From Bacillota bacterium (lineage in GTDB: Bacteria; Bacillota; Bacilli; Lactobacillales; Streptococcaceae), in the NCBI GenBank assembly GCA_021781855.1, contig JAJXWC010000088.1, positions 1-8,943 on the forward strand: a stretch of DNA of 8,943 bases. Direction: 5' to 3'. Below, piece by piece: positions 1 to 5,356 of this stretch. The notes beneath the pieces were generated by a model. The model searched no databases. It worked only from the letters and a program-made list of their open reading frames with translations, and was not told where the DNA came from. The position numbers and the translations under genes are program-made. Numbering within the stretch: the stretch's first letter is position 1; the number at the start of each line of letters is the position of its first letter.

Positions 1-88
1 TCCTTTTGACTGGGGGAAATCCCTCTGTCCACCGCAGTAAAAACTACGATGTCCTTTCTTTATATATATTTGCTAATGATAGCCATAA
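1..88. other. gene-free window edge
   Basis: I see no credible reading frame. A weak hairpin is possible at about 5-26 (GGGAAATCCC core with mismatches), and an AT run lies at 59-72. The stretch CCCTCTGTCCACCGCAGTA around 21-39 loosely resembles the CCCTGTCCACCCACGGTA segment of the repeat elements described below. This may be the decayed tail of another copy lying mostly outside the window. The resemblance is too short to be certain. Confidence 0.3.
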
Positions 89-116
89 TTTATCTCAGCA
101 GTGCGTGCTAATCCCT

Positions 117-126
117 CCCCCCCCCC
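117..126. repeat. run of ten C
   Basis: There is an uninterrupted C10 tract, preceded by CCCT, in the left part of E1. The matching place in E3b has only GGGG (about 7054-7057, opposite strand). The tract has therefore expanded or contracted between copies, which fits slipped-strand replication. Confidence 0.85.
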
Positions 127-262
127 GCCTCTACCACGGGTGTCCATTCGCTCTAAGCGACTAAAGTCGCAAGGTGAAATGGCTAGGCGGCGGGATAAGC
201 AGCACTATCTCTGCAGCTCTGCTGCTACGAATGACGAGAGCTCTGCTCTCTCTATCCGCAAC

Positions 263-287
263 CTTAACAGCACACCGTGCTGTTAAG
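263..287. repeat. 11-bp perfect hairpin module in E1 left arm
   Basis: The arms CTTAACAGCAC and GTGCTGTTAAG are separated by ACC. The same hairpin with its flanks occurs at 3428-3452 in E2, but reversed and in the opposite arm of the element. That implies movement or inversion of a whole module. Confidence 0.85.
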
Positions 288-296
288 CTATCCATC

Positions 297-458
297 CTCG
301 CTACGCTGCTAAAGCAGCTAGTCGGAATGGCAATCTTCGAATTTCGCTCGACTGCCCTAGCCTAGGGTCAGCCGCGTTAGCGGCTTGACTTCTGACCATT
401 TCGCCTTGTGGCTTTAACCACTTGCGATTACGACTAGCTGCTTTAGCAGCGTAGCGAG
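297..458. repeat. 28-bp perfect inverted repeat enclosing the E1 core
   Basis: Bases 297-324 (starting CTCGCTACGCTGC) are the exact reverse complement of 431-458, with a 106-base core between them. The core itself holds hairpins such as GTCAGCCGC-GTTA-GCGGCTTGAC. E3b keeps the same arrangement, so the element can fold into a large branched dumbbell. Confidence 0.85.
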
Positions 459-604
459 TATCGACAGCGTAGCAAAGTGGAGATAGAGCGAATGGATACC
501 GTGGGTGGACAGGGTATCCTCATATCAAAGATGTTAAGCAGACTGTTGCGGCTTCAGCCGCTTACAGGTCGCTTAGTTTGTTCACCTAGAGGTTGTGCCC
601 TAAA

Positions 605-632
605 CTTGGTGCGGGTTGAAACTCCCACCAAG
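605..632. repeat. terminal hairpin of E1
   Basis: CTTGGTG...CACCAAG forms a long stem with a GA/TGAA loop and two imperfect positions in this copy. It is found 16 bases inside the right end of E1, E2, E3b and E4. It lies 34 bases past the stop of the leftward Nudix gene but has no T run after it in that direction. A role as intrinsic terminator is therefore unproven. Confidence 0.75.
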
Positions 633-665
633 TAAGTCTCTGCTTCATAGAAAATTTTTCTGGTA

Positions 666-1217
666 TCAGAATATTTCCGTTGAGTCACGCAAGTACCAAA
701 GCAAGCCAATCAGCGTTTTAGCATCCCGAAAGGTACCTTTTTCAAGTTCTGAACGAATTGATTCACGAGTAAACCATTCTACCTCTAAATCTTCATCCCA
801 ATCTGCTGCTTTAGGATTCTCCACTGCAACCAACGCTTTGGCAACAAATAGAGTCACTTCTTCATCCGTAAATCCTGGTGAGGTATAAAAGGTGCTGAGC
901 ACTTGTAAGTCATTTGCACGCAATCCTGTTTCTTCTTCCAACTCTCGTGCCGCTGCTACTTCACTGCTCTCTCCCTCATCAACTTTTCCTGCTGGAATTT
1001 CCCACAGCTCCTGTTTCACAGGATAGCGAAATTGATTGACCAGTAAAATTTTTCCATCCTTTACCGCAACAATCGCAACAACTTTGGCTTTTCTTACCAC
1101 TTCTCGTTTGGCTTCTCCCAGATTTTTGGGTAAGGCAACGCTATCGACCGTCAAATCCAGAATTGCGCCTTGATAAATCATCTGCGACTGCAAGTTTTTT
1201 TCTGTTTTATCTTTCAA
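666..1217 (-). CDS. nudF: Nudix hydrolase, ADP-ribose pyrophosphatase
   Basis: This enzyme is predicted to hydrolyse ADP-ribose to AMP and ribose 5-phosphate in the cytosol. The 183-residue product is close to the usual length of the YqkG/NudF group. A complete Nudix box, G-x5-E-x7-REL-x-EE-x-GL, spans about residues 77-99, preceded by EIPAGK. SPGFTDE follows about 15 residues later, as in ADP-ribose-specific members. I place the start at a TTG (1217-1215) because GGAGG lies 5 bases upstream of it. A longer frame opens at an ATG at 1301, but it has no comparable ribosome binding site and would overlap nadR by 95 bases. With the TTG start the overlap with nadR is 11 bases, so translation is probably coupled. 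The gene is the last of the pnuC-nadR operon. Substrate specificity is inferred from family motifs. Confidence 0.88.
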   Translation of the reverse strand: MKDKTEKNLQSQMIYQGAILDLTVDSVALPKNLGEAKREVVRKAKVVAIVAVKDGKILLVNQFRYPVKQELWEIPAGKVDEGESSEVAAARELEEETGLRANDLQVLSTFYTSPGFTDEEVTLFVAKALVAVENPKAADWDEDLEVEWFTRESIRSELEKGTFRDAKTLIGLLWYLRDSTEIF

Positions 1218-2337
1218 CTTTACCTCCGACAAAAAGCGCTTCAATCGCTTGTTCAGCCTGTTTGTAGCGAGCAAAGAAACCGCCTTTAGCATCTCCTGCA
1301 TTCAAGATTTTGACCTTATCCATTAACCCAAATTCTTGCAGCTCAGCCATGAGCTCTTCGTGATATTCATCACGCGTTTCTGCCCACTCCATTGCCCGAA
1401 AACCGTCATCAACATAGTCTGTCACTGGTGGCAAGACGAGAATCAAATCAATTTCTTCTTTGGCAATCGTGTATTGAAAAAGCGGTTCGAGTGTTTTCAT
1501 TGCAGATTCAGGCAGATATAATTTAGCATAACAGCGGGTTACAATCGCATCTGTATCTAAAATTGCTAAACCTTTCGAATAAGGACTGTCAATCGCTTGA
1601 CTATTCAGGTCAAACTGTCCATTAATAAAACGAATGTAGTCATTTTCTGTCAGTTCATCATCGCGAACATTGTACATTTCCTCATAAAGCCTGGCATGTT
1701 CTTCAGAAAACGGTGCCTGAAATTGTTTGGCAAGCCGCCTAATCATCGTTGATTTACCTGTAGAAGCCGAACCGACAATCAGCACTTTTTTTACAAAATG
1801 CCGTCTAAAAGCAGGGACAATGTAGTTCCAGTACTTTACAGGATTTTGCCGGATTTGTGTCGCCGAAATCGGCAGTAAAGAACGCTCAACATGCTGTACC
1901 CGATAAGTTTTTGGCAAACGAGAAAGCAATTCGTCATCATATTCTGCTTCGCCTGCGTAGATTGTAAACTGGTGATTTATTTCTAAATCATCTTCCAAAA
2001 CAGACAAAATTTGTGTCCGAAAGGCTTTAACCCAGGCTTCCCAACCATTCGGATAATCAGGCATGTCATCCTCATTAATTTGCACGATTCGCAGCTGCGG
2101 TTCGTCATTAAAAGCTTCACGCAGATAACGAAAACGACGTTCTAGCGGCAAATCAATCGTCATTCCACGGTCATTTGGACGGTGCGAGCCTGATATCGCA
2201 AGAACAACGCAGTCATTTTCCATGAGCGCCTGATGAATAATTGACAAATGTCCCACATGAAGTGGGGCAAATTCACCAAAGAAAATGCCCACTCTGTGGC
2301 CAGAAATTTTTGATTTTGCAAGATTATTCGTTTGCAT
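1207..2337 (-). CDS. nadR: NadR: NMN adenylyltransferase / ribosylnicotinamide kinase
   Basis: This bifunctional cytosolic enzyme converts nicotinamide riboside to NMN (kinase) and NMN to NAD (adenylyltransferase). The protein has 376 residues. The N-terminal nucleotidyltransferase domain carries the GxFxPxHxGH-type motif GEFAPLHVGH (about residues 21-30) and ISATQIR (157-163). The C-terminal kinase domain has Walker A GSASTGKST (189-197) and an acidic DTDAIVT strand (261-267). The helix-turn-helix domain that makes enterobacterial NadR a repressor is absent, so control must come from elsewhere. I chose the ATG at 2337 because AAAGGA lies 7 bases upstream; the frame extends to 2412 but that part is PnuC coding sequence. 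It overlaps the end of pnuC by 14 bases and the start of the Nudix gene by 11. The family assignment is firm; the balance of the two activities is not visible. Confidence 0.94.
   Translation of the reverse strand: MQTNNLAKSKISGHRVGIFFGEFAPLHVGHLSIIHQALMENDCVVLAISGSHRPNDRGMTIDLPLERRFRYLREAFNDEPQLRIVQINEDDMPDYPNGWEAWVKAFRTQILSVLEDDLEINHQFTIYAGEAEYDDELLSRLPKTYRVQHVERSLLPISATQIRQNPVKYWNYIVPAFRRHFVKKVLIVGSASTGKSTMIRRLAKQFQAPFSEEHARLYEEMYNVRDDELTENDYIRFINGQFDLNSQAIDSPYSKGLAILDTDAIVTRCYAKLYLPESAMKTLEPLFQYTIAKEEIDLILVLPPVTDYVDDGFRAMEWAETRDEYHEELMAELQEFGLMDKVKILNAGDAKGGFFARYKQAEQAIEALFVGGKVER
1215..1227 (-). promoter_or_regulatory. ribosome binding site and TTG start inside nadR
   Basis: GGAGG at 1227-1223, a 5-base spacer TAAAG, and TTG at 1217-1215 all lie within the last codons of nadR. 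There GGA-GGT also encodes the Gly-Gly of its C-terminus. This decides the start of the downstream Nudix gene. Confidence 0.8.
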
Positions 2338-3106
2338 AAACTGTTCCTTTCTTGATTTCAATCGCAGTTTTCTTAGCATCGGATACCCAGCAATATGTAC
2401 CATAAACAGCATTAGCTAGCATCAAGATATTAAGAATAAACATGGAAACAACAGCTCCTGTTGCGCCTTGCGCCAACAAATTGTTCGTCCAAATGACAAC
2501 ATTTACTGCATCAATCAAAATCCAGAAGAACCATTGACCAACATAAGAATATGTCATCAAAATTTGACCGACAATGCCTAAAGGAAGCAGCGTTGCGTCT
2601 AAGAAAATCTGTGTTCCATGAAAATGTTTGGCAACCAGAACATTGAGCACATAAATAACAAGGCATAAAATACCAACGCCGAGCCATTGCAAAGCGGTCA
2701 ATTTACGTGCGTGAACATGATTGCTTTCTGCTTGATTCATTTGTTTAAACCAAATTGCAATGCCGATAAACTGCATAACAAAGTAAAAAGTTTGGCTTGA
2801 TAAATCGCCAATCAAGCGAGTATGCAAGGCAACGAGCAACCAAGCAAAGGTAGAGAGAAGCCCCCAAAAATAGTTGGTAATCAATCCGCGATTGACCAAA
2901 ATCAACGAAAGAGCGGTGAAAATTCCCGTTGCAACGCCAATCCAGCCAAGTACGCTAAAATCGCCAGCTAAAAGAAAAGCTGCTGTCTGCACAAGTACCC
3001 AAGCACAAAGGAAAAATTTTTCTTTGACTGTGAGACTTGTAAGTTCGTGAACAATTACTTTTGGACTGAAAGTTGTTTTCATTCCTTTAGCGAGTGTGTT
3101 CAACAT
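2324..3106 (-). CDS. pnuC: PnuC nicotinamide riboside transporter
   Basis: This is an integral membrane facilitator that brings nicotinamide riboside into the cell, where NadR traps it by phosphorylation. The 260-residue product has seven or eight hydrophobic segments (roughly 31-47, 54-73, 78-95, 103-120, 139-157, 170-187, 191-208 and 219-240). It has a PnuC-like QWFFWILIDAVNVVIW helix and a short hydrophilic C-terminus. The ATG at 3106 follows AGAAAG. The frame runs on to 3184, but that extension would cross the likely promoter. A second ATG eight codons in is set directly against its AAAGGA and is less likely. It is the first gene of the operon, overlapping nadR by 14 bases. NadR next door supports riboside as the substrate rather than another vitamin. 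Confidence 0.92.
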   Translation of the reverse strand: MLNTLAKGMKTTFSPKVIVHELTSLTVKEKFFLCAWVLVQTAAFLLAGDFSVLGWIGVATGIFTALSLILVNRGLITNYFWGLLSTFAWLLVALHTRLIGDLSSQTFYFVMQFIGIAIWFKQMNQAESNHVHARKLTALQWLGVGILCLVIYVLNVLVAKHFHGTQIFLDATLLPLGIVGQILMTYSYVGQWFFWILIDAVNVVIWTNNLLAQGATGAVVSMFILNILMLANAVYGTYCWVSDAKKTAIEIKKGTVYANE

Positions 3107-3140
3107 GGTTTCTTTCTGTGTGGACAAAGAGCTTACGCTT

Positions 3141-3153
3141 ATTGTATAGACAA
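3141..3153 (-). promoter_or_regulatory. candidate -10 box and NAD-repressor operator of pnuC
   Basis: Reading leftwards, TTGTCTATACAAT combines a TACAAT -10-like hexamer with the near-palindrome TTGT-CTAT-ACAA. The start codon lies 35 bases downstream. No good -35 is present at 16-18 bases. The core TGTCTATACA agrees with the TGT-N4-ACA core of streptococcal NiaR operators as I remember them. The regulator actually present nearby is NrtR. The site is therefore a candidate only. Confidence 0.4.
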
Positions 3154-3159
3154 AATGTT

Positions 3160-3177
3160 GTGGTTTTCTGGTACCAC
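3160..3177. repeat. small inverted repeat upstream of pnuC
   Basis: GTGGT (3160-3164) and ACCAC (3173-3177) flank an 8-base loop, just upstream of the proposed pnuC promoter. It could be an operator half-site pair or chance. Confidence 0.35.
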
Positions 3178-3224
3178 TGACCAAATTTTTTGACGAGAGT
3201 TTTTAGGACTTTGCTTTGTCGCTT

Positions 3225-3242
3225 TTTGACAGATTGGTCAAA
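3225..3242. promoter_or_regulatory. perfect 6-6-6 palindrome upstream of pnuC
   Basis: TTTGAC-AGATTG-GTCAAA is a perfect inverted repeat sized like a dimeric repressor site. It lies about 120 bases upstream of pnuC and directly beside the left end of E2. No promoter can be read immediately around it. Confidence 0.4.
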
Positions 3243-3243
3243 C

Positions 3244-3666
3244 TTGTCTCAGTAATGTGCTAATTGCAAGCGCAATTTTCTAAGATGAGCAGTATTAAGC
3301 TTCGAATTTCGCTCGACTGCCCTAGGGTCAGCCGCTTTAGCGGCTTGACTTCTGACCATTTCGCCTTGTGGCTTTAGCCACTTGCGATTACGACTAGCTG
3401 CTTTAGCAGCATAGCGAGTATCGACAGCTTAACAGCACGGTGTGCTGTTAAGGTTGCGAATGGAGTAAACGAAGTTTACGTCTTTCGTAGCAAAGTGGAG
3501 ATAGAACGAATGGATACCGTGGGTGGACAGGGTATCCTCATATCAAAGATGTTAAGCAGACTGTTGCGGCTTTAGCCGCTTACAGGTCGCTTAGTTTGTT
3601 CACCTAGAGGTTGTGCCCTAAACTTGGTGGGAGTTGAAACTCCTACCAAGTAAGTCTCTGCTTCAT
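3244..3666 (+). repeat. mosaic hairpin element, copy E2
   Basis: This copy has the same orientation as E1. The left end is degenerate (TCTCAGTAATGTGCTAAT, 3247-3264). Most of the left arm is missing. From 3300 (CTTCGAATTTCGCTCG) it follows E1 from about 335 to the right end. It carries the 54-base module (3553-3606) like E1. It has an extra insert of about 59 bases (3428-3486) holding the CTTAACAGCAC hairpin and a second hairpin, GTAAAC-GAA-GTTTAC (3465-3479). The terminal hairpin is at 3623-3650. The right end lies 30 bases past the stop of the leftward nrtR gene. Confidence 0.82.
3262..3277. repeat. AATTGC hairpin in E2
   Basis: AATTGC-AAGC-GCAATT is a perfect 6-bp hairpin with a 4-base loop, near the degenerate left end of E2. 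It has no counterpart in E1 that I could find. Confidence 0.5.
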
Positions 3667-3670
3667 TCTT

Positions 3671-3689
3671 CCAAATAAGCCTTTGCTTC
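3671..3689 (+). repeat. second, decayed right end next to nrtR stop
   Basis: CCAAATAAGCCTTTGCTTC (3671-3689) matches the E2 right end CCAAGTAAGTCTCTGCTTC (3646-3664) at 16 of 19 positions, 25 bases away. It looks like a tandem duplicate or a remnant of an earlier insertion, and lies 7 bases from the nrtR stop codon. Confidence 0.6.
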
Positions 3690-3695
3690 GTTTTT

Positions 3696-4397
3696 TCAAC
3701 TTTTGACCTTGTAAAAACTGATTTTCTCTTTTTGACCAGAATCTTCAAGGAAAGGAAGTAATTTTTTACGTAAATTGGCGCGATTGATTTCACGATAATC
3801 TTGCTGGAACAGATAGGCTTTTAATTTTACTATCTCGCCTAGGCTGAATCCTCCACTATCGCCCAAGCTATATAAACTATTAGGCTGCCATGTGAATTGG
3901 TCTTTCGTCCGCAAATAAGCATCAAATAAAATATCCGCGTGGTCAAATGCCAAATTAGGTTGTTGACCAGTTTCAATAAGCGGTTTCCAAGCCAAATTAT
4001 CATTTTTTTTGAAATTTTGATGCGTGTAAACGATATACGCCGTCGAAACCACTCGCCCACGAGGGTCACGATTGCGTGCGGCATAAGTCTCTAGCTGCAT
4101 CAAATAAGAATTTTGCTTTGTATAAATCTGCCCAATTTTCTCGGAAAAAATTCGCTGAATCGTATCCTCCGGTTCCTCATCATCATGAAGATAAGAACCA
4201 GGCAAAGCCCATTGATTTTTAAACGGATGCGTCCGCCGTTGAGTCATTAGTACACAAAGTTGCTGGTCAATGAACTTCAATACAACAAGGTCAATCGTTG
4301 TTTGTGTGCCCTTGTACTGATTTTTTTCGTTTCGAATGAACCAATTTAGCCAATCACTTTCTGAAGCGCTGTGCTCCATGTAGTATTTATCAGACAT
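3696..4397 (-). CDS. nrtR: NrtR-type Nudix-related transcriptional regulator
   Basis: This is a predicted DNA-binding repressor of NAD-related genes that senses ADP-ribose or NAD. The protein has 233 residues. An N-terminal Nudix-like domain contains LPGSYLHDDEE (65-75), RDPRGRVVSTAY (110-121) and AFDHADIL (150-157). These are characteristic of the NrtR family. A C-terminal winged helix ends in INRANLRKKLLPFLEDSG (204-221). The Nudix box (68-90) is degenerate: the leading Gly is Ser68, and the REUxEE core reads R82-I83-F-S-E86-K87. Two metal-binding glutamates are therefore lost and hydrolysis is unlikely. The ATG at 4397 has no good ribosome binding site of its own. It lies 3 bases after the stop of the NfeD-like gene, suggesting coupled translation. 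The likely target is the pnuC operon about 600 bases downstream, although streptococcal NrtR proteins can also control other genes. Confidence 0.87.
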   Translation of the reverse strand: MSDKYYMEHSASESDWLNWFIRNEKNQYKGTQTTIDLVVLKFIDQQLCVLMTQRRTHPFKNQWALPGSYLHDDEEPEDTIQRIFSEKIGQIYTKQNSYLMQLETYAARNRDPRGRVVSTAYIVYTHQNFKKNDNLAWKPLIETGQQPNLAFDHADILFDAYLRTKDQFTWQPNSLYSLGDSGGFSLGEIVKLKAYLFQQDYREINRANLRKKLLPFLEDSGQKEKISFYKVKS

Positions 4398-4400
4398 TAT

Positions 4401-4757
4401 TTAGAAAACCATTTCCTGATAGGGAATGACATAAGCAACCCCATCCTTCGTCTCCACAATCAAAACGGAACTCCCTTTTGCAAGTGAAGTAACTTCGTCT
4501 TTATTGGGCGTAAAAATCCGTGCAGGCATTGTTTTGCGCGATTCTGTGACAAAAGTCGTCACGACTTCCCCCGTTGAAGTTAATGAATTGATATCTGTCG
4601 TCAAAGTACCTGTCAATAAATTTTTTTCGTCAGCACTATATTTTTCGTCAGAAATCCTATTAAATAATGCCATCCCTGGCAGAAGAATGACGGTACCCAA
4701 AATAATGACAATGATTATCGCAATAATTGCAATTAAAATGATGAGTGATGTGGACAT
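4401..4757 (-). CDS. small NfeD-like membrane protein
   Basis: The protein has 118 residues. It starts with one strongly hydrophobic segment, residues 3-29, rich in Ile, Leu and Val. A short charged linker follows (36-48). A beta-rich tail of about 65 residues then reads GTLTTDINSLTSTGEV ... ARIFTPNKDEVTSLAKGSSVLIVETKDGVAYVIP. This glycine spacing and the terminal V-x-x-x-x-G-x-x-Y-V-x-P pattern fit the OB-fold of NfeD C-terminal domains. No protease domain and no neighbouring flotillin gene is present. The ATG at 4757 has GGAGG 4 bases upstream. The frame is open back to 5003, but that part has no ribosome binding site and crosses a repeat fragment. It is probably co-transcribed with nrtR (3-base gap). 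The family call is from pattern only. Confidence 0.68.
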   Translation of the reverse strand: MSTSLIILIAIIAIIIVIILGTVILLPGMALFNRISDEKYSADEKNLLTGTLTTDINSLTSTGEVVTTFVTESRKTMPARIFTPNKDEVTSLAKGSSVLIVETKDGVAYVIPYQEMVF

Positions 4758-5008
4758 TTTTCCTCCGATGATTTTCAAAAATTTTTTTATCTCAGCAGTG
4801 CGTGCTAATCCACAGTGGGATAAACAGCGCCATCTAACTTGAGATGTGCGTTCAACTTTCAAAGCGTAGAAATTCTCCATTGCTTCAGGTGCCGCTGAAT
4901 TCTGGTTCTTCTTCGTTAAGATGTTGATTTTCCTGACCAACTCAAAATCGCAAGACGAACTGCTAAGTTTCCACCCCCTAGAACACAAGAAAATATCTAC
5001 CAACTAAA
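4758..5008 (-). other. leader between the 84-residue gene and nfeD-like gene
   Basis: This 251-base stretch contains the GGAGG of the NfeD-like gene (4762-4766), the element fragment at 4786-4836, and about 170 bases of non-repeat sequence. The last part can form small hairpins, for example TTCAG-CGGCAC-CTGAA near 4888-4903 read leftwards. I find no good -35/-10 pair and no riboswitch core. The open frame running through it starts at a TTG without a ribosome binding site and is not taken as coding. Confidence 0.45.
4786..4836 (+). repeat. element left-end fragment
   Basis: TCTCAGCAGTGCGTGCTA (4790-4807) plus AATCC matches the E1 left end exactly. It then jumps to GGGATAAACAGCGCCATCT, which resembles GGGATAAGCAGCACTATCT in E1 (191-209). 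It is therefore a short, internally deleted copy. Its left end lies 29 bases upstream of the NfeD-like start codon. Confidence 0.75.
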
Positions 5009-5263
5009 TTATTCTAATAACTGAAATTCTCGTTTAAACCGCCTGCTGTTGACTGCCTGATACTCATTTTTTCCTAAATTAATAAAGTAAAAGCCAACTG
5101 AAGCTGCACCACCATAGGCTTGCGGGAACATCAAGATATTTGAATTTGCTTCATACCAGTAAATGATTCCTTGGTCAAAAAGCTCTTGTACCCAGCTCTC
5201 CCGTGGCGATAAGTGCGAGATTTTCCAGACATCGACAATTCTGTCCCCAATTTTTGCTTTCAC
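5009..5263 (-). CDS. uncharacterised 84-residue protein
   Basis: I do not recognise this protein. It is small and soluble-looking, with no membrane segment or signal peptide. It is rich in aromatic residues: W13, W24, W36, then YWYE (35-38) and GFYF (57-60). The tail is basic, SRRFKREF (73-80). I place the start at the GTG at 5263 because AAAGGAG lies 8 bases upstream of it and a promoter lies just beyond. The ATG at 5299 would fall at the transcription start itself. The stop is at 5009. It has its own promoter and is probably transcribed separately from the rgg-like gene upstream. Whether it continues into the nfeD-nrtR pair, 250 bases on, is unclear. No function is proposed. Confidence 0.72.
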   Translation of the reverse strand: MKAKIGDRIVDVWKISHLSPRESWVQELFDQGIIYWYEANSNILMFPQAYGGAASVGFYFINLGKNEYQAVNSRRFKREFQLLE

Positions 5264-5278
5264 ACCAGGCACTCCTTT
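5264..5278 (-). promoter_or_regulatory. ribosome binding site selecting a GTG start
   Basis: AAAGGAG at 5278-5272 with an 8-base spacer to the GTG at 5263. It fixes the start of the 84-residue gene. Confidence 0.7.
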
Positions 5279-5302
5279 CTCGCAGAGATTTCCATTCAAT
5301 TA

Positions 5303-5311
5303 ATTATACCA
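5303..5311 (-). promoter_or_regulatory. extended -10 promoter of the 84-residue gene
   Basis: Read leftwards this is TGG-TATAAT, a perfect -10 hexamer with the TGn extension. No clear -35 is present, which is usual for extended -10 promoters. Transcription would start near 5296 and leave a leader of about 33 bases before the GTG. Confidence 0.72.
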
Positions 5312-5334
5312 CCACTTCGGGCTGTTTTTTGTTT

Positions 5335-5352
5335 TGTTCCAAGCATGGAACA
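5335..5352. repeat. perfect 7-bp hairpin after rgg
   Basis: TGTTCCA-AGCA-TGGAACA starts 4 bases past the rgg-like stop codon. The T run (GTTTTT, 5353-5358) follows it only on the plus strand. It is therefore not a classical terminator for the leftward gene, though its position suggests a 3'-end role. Confidence 0.5.
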
Positions 5353-5356
5353 GTTT

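Larger units (their letters stand above)
89..648 (+). repeat. mosaic hairpin element, copy E1 (near full length)
   Basis: This is the longest copy of a repeat family found in every large intergenic gap here. Its left end is TCTCAGCAGTGCGTGCTA (93-110) and its right end is AGTCTCTGCTTCAT (635-648). The reverse-oriented copy E3b has the same two ends. Inside are a run of ten C, many hairpins with 3-4 base loops, a 28-bp perfect inverted repeat (297-324 against 431-458), a 54-base module (535-588) and a terminal hairpin (605-632). Outer arms also pair imperfectly: CCACGGGTGTCCATTCGCTC near 134-153 against the complement of GAGCGAATGGATACCGTGG near 487-505. No terminal inverted repeat, target duplication or transposase is visible. 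The short frames it contains are made of hairpin sequence and are not taken as genes. Confidence 0.85.

Noticed and set aside
1..40. Seventh element copy at the window start
   Set aside because: Only a short loose match (CCCTCTGTCCACC) is visible. Without the sequence to the left it cannot be told from chance.
101..365. Two overlapping short plus-strand reading frames
   Set aside because: They lie wholly in repeat E1, are composed of hairpin sequence, and lack ribosome binding sites.
1218..1301. Upstream ATG start for the Nudix gene
   Set aside because: It has no ribosome binding site comparable to that of the TTG, would overlap nadR by 95 bases, and the added residues do not belong to the Nudix family.
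3572..3793. Minus-strand frame of 73 codons overlapping the nrtR end
   Set aside because: It runs in another frame through the nrtR 3' end and the E2 hairpins, and has no ribosome binding site or recognisable content.
4758..5003. N-terminal extension of the NfeD-like frame
   Set aside because: It begins at a TTG without a ribosome binding site and crosses an element fragment. The ATG at 4757 has GGAGG and begins the membrane segment.
4812..5008. T-box-like leader (GATGGCGCTG about 70 bases before the nfeD-like start, GTTGG near the far end)
   Set aside because: The invariant TGGNACCGCG is absent. The GATGGCGCTGTTTATCCC stretch is better explained as the element segment GATAGTGCTGCTTATCCC seen in E1. 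The downstream genes are also not typical T-box targets.
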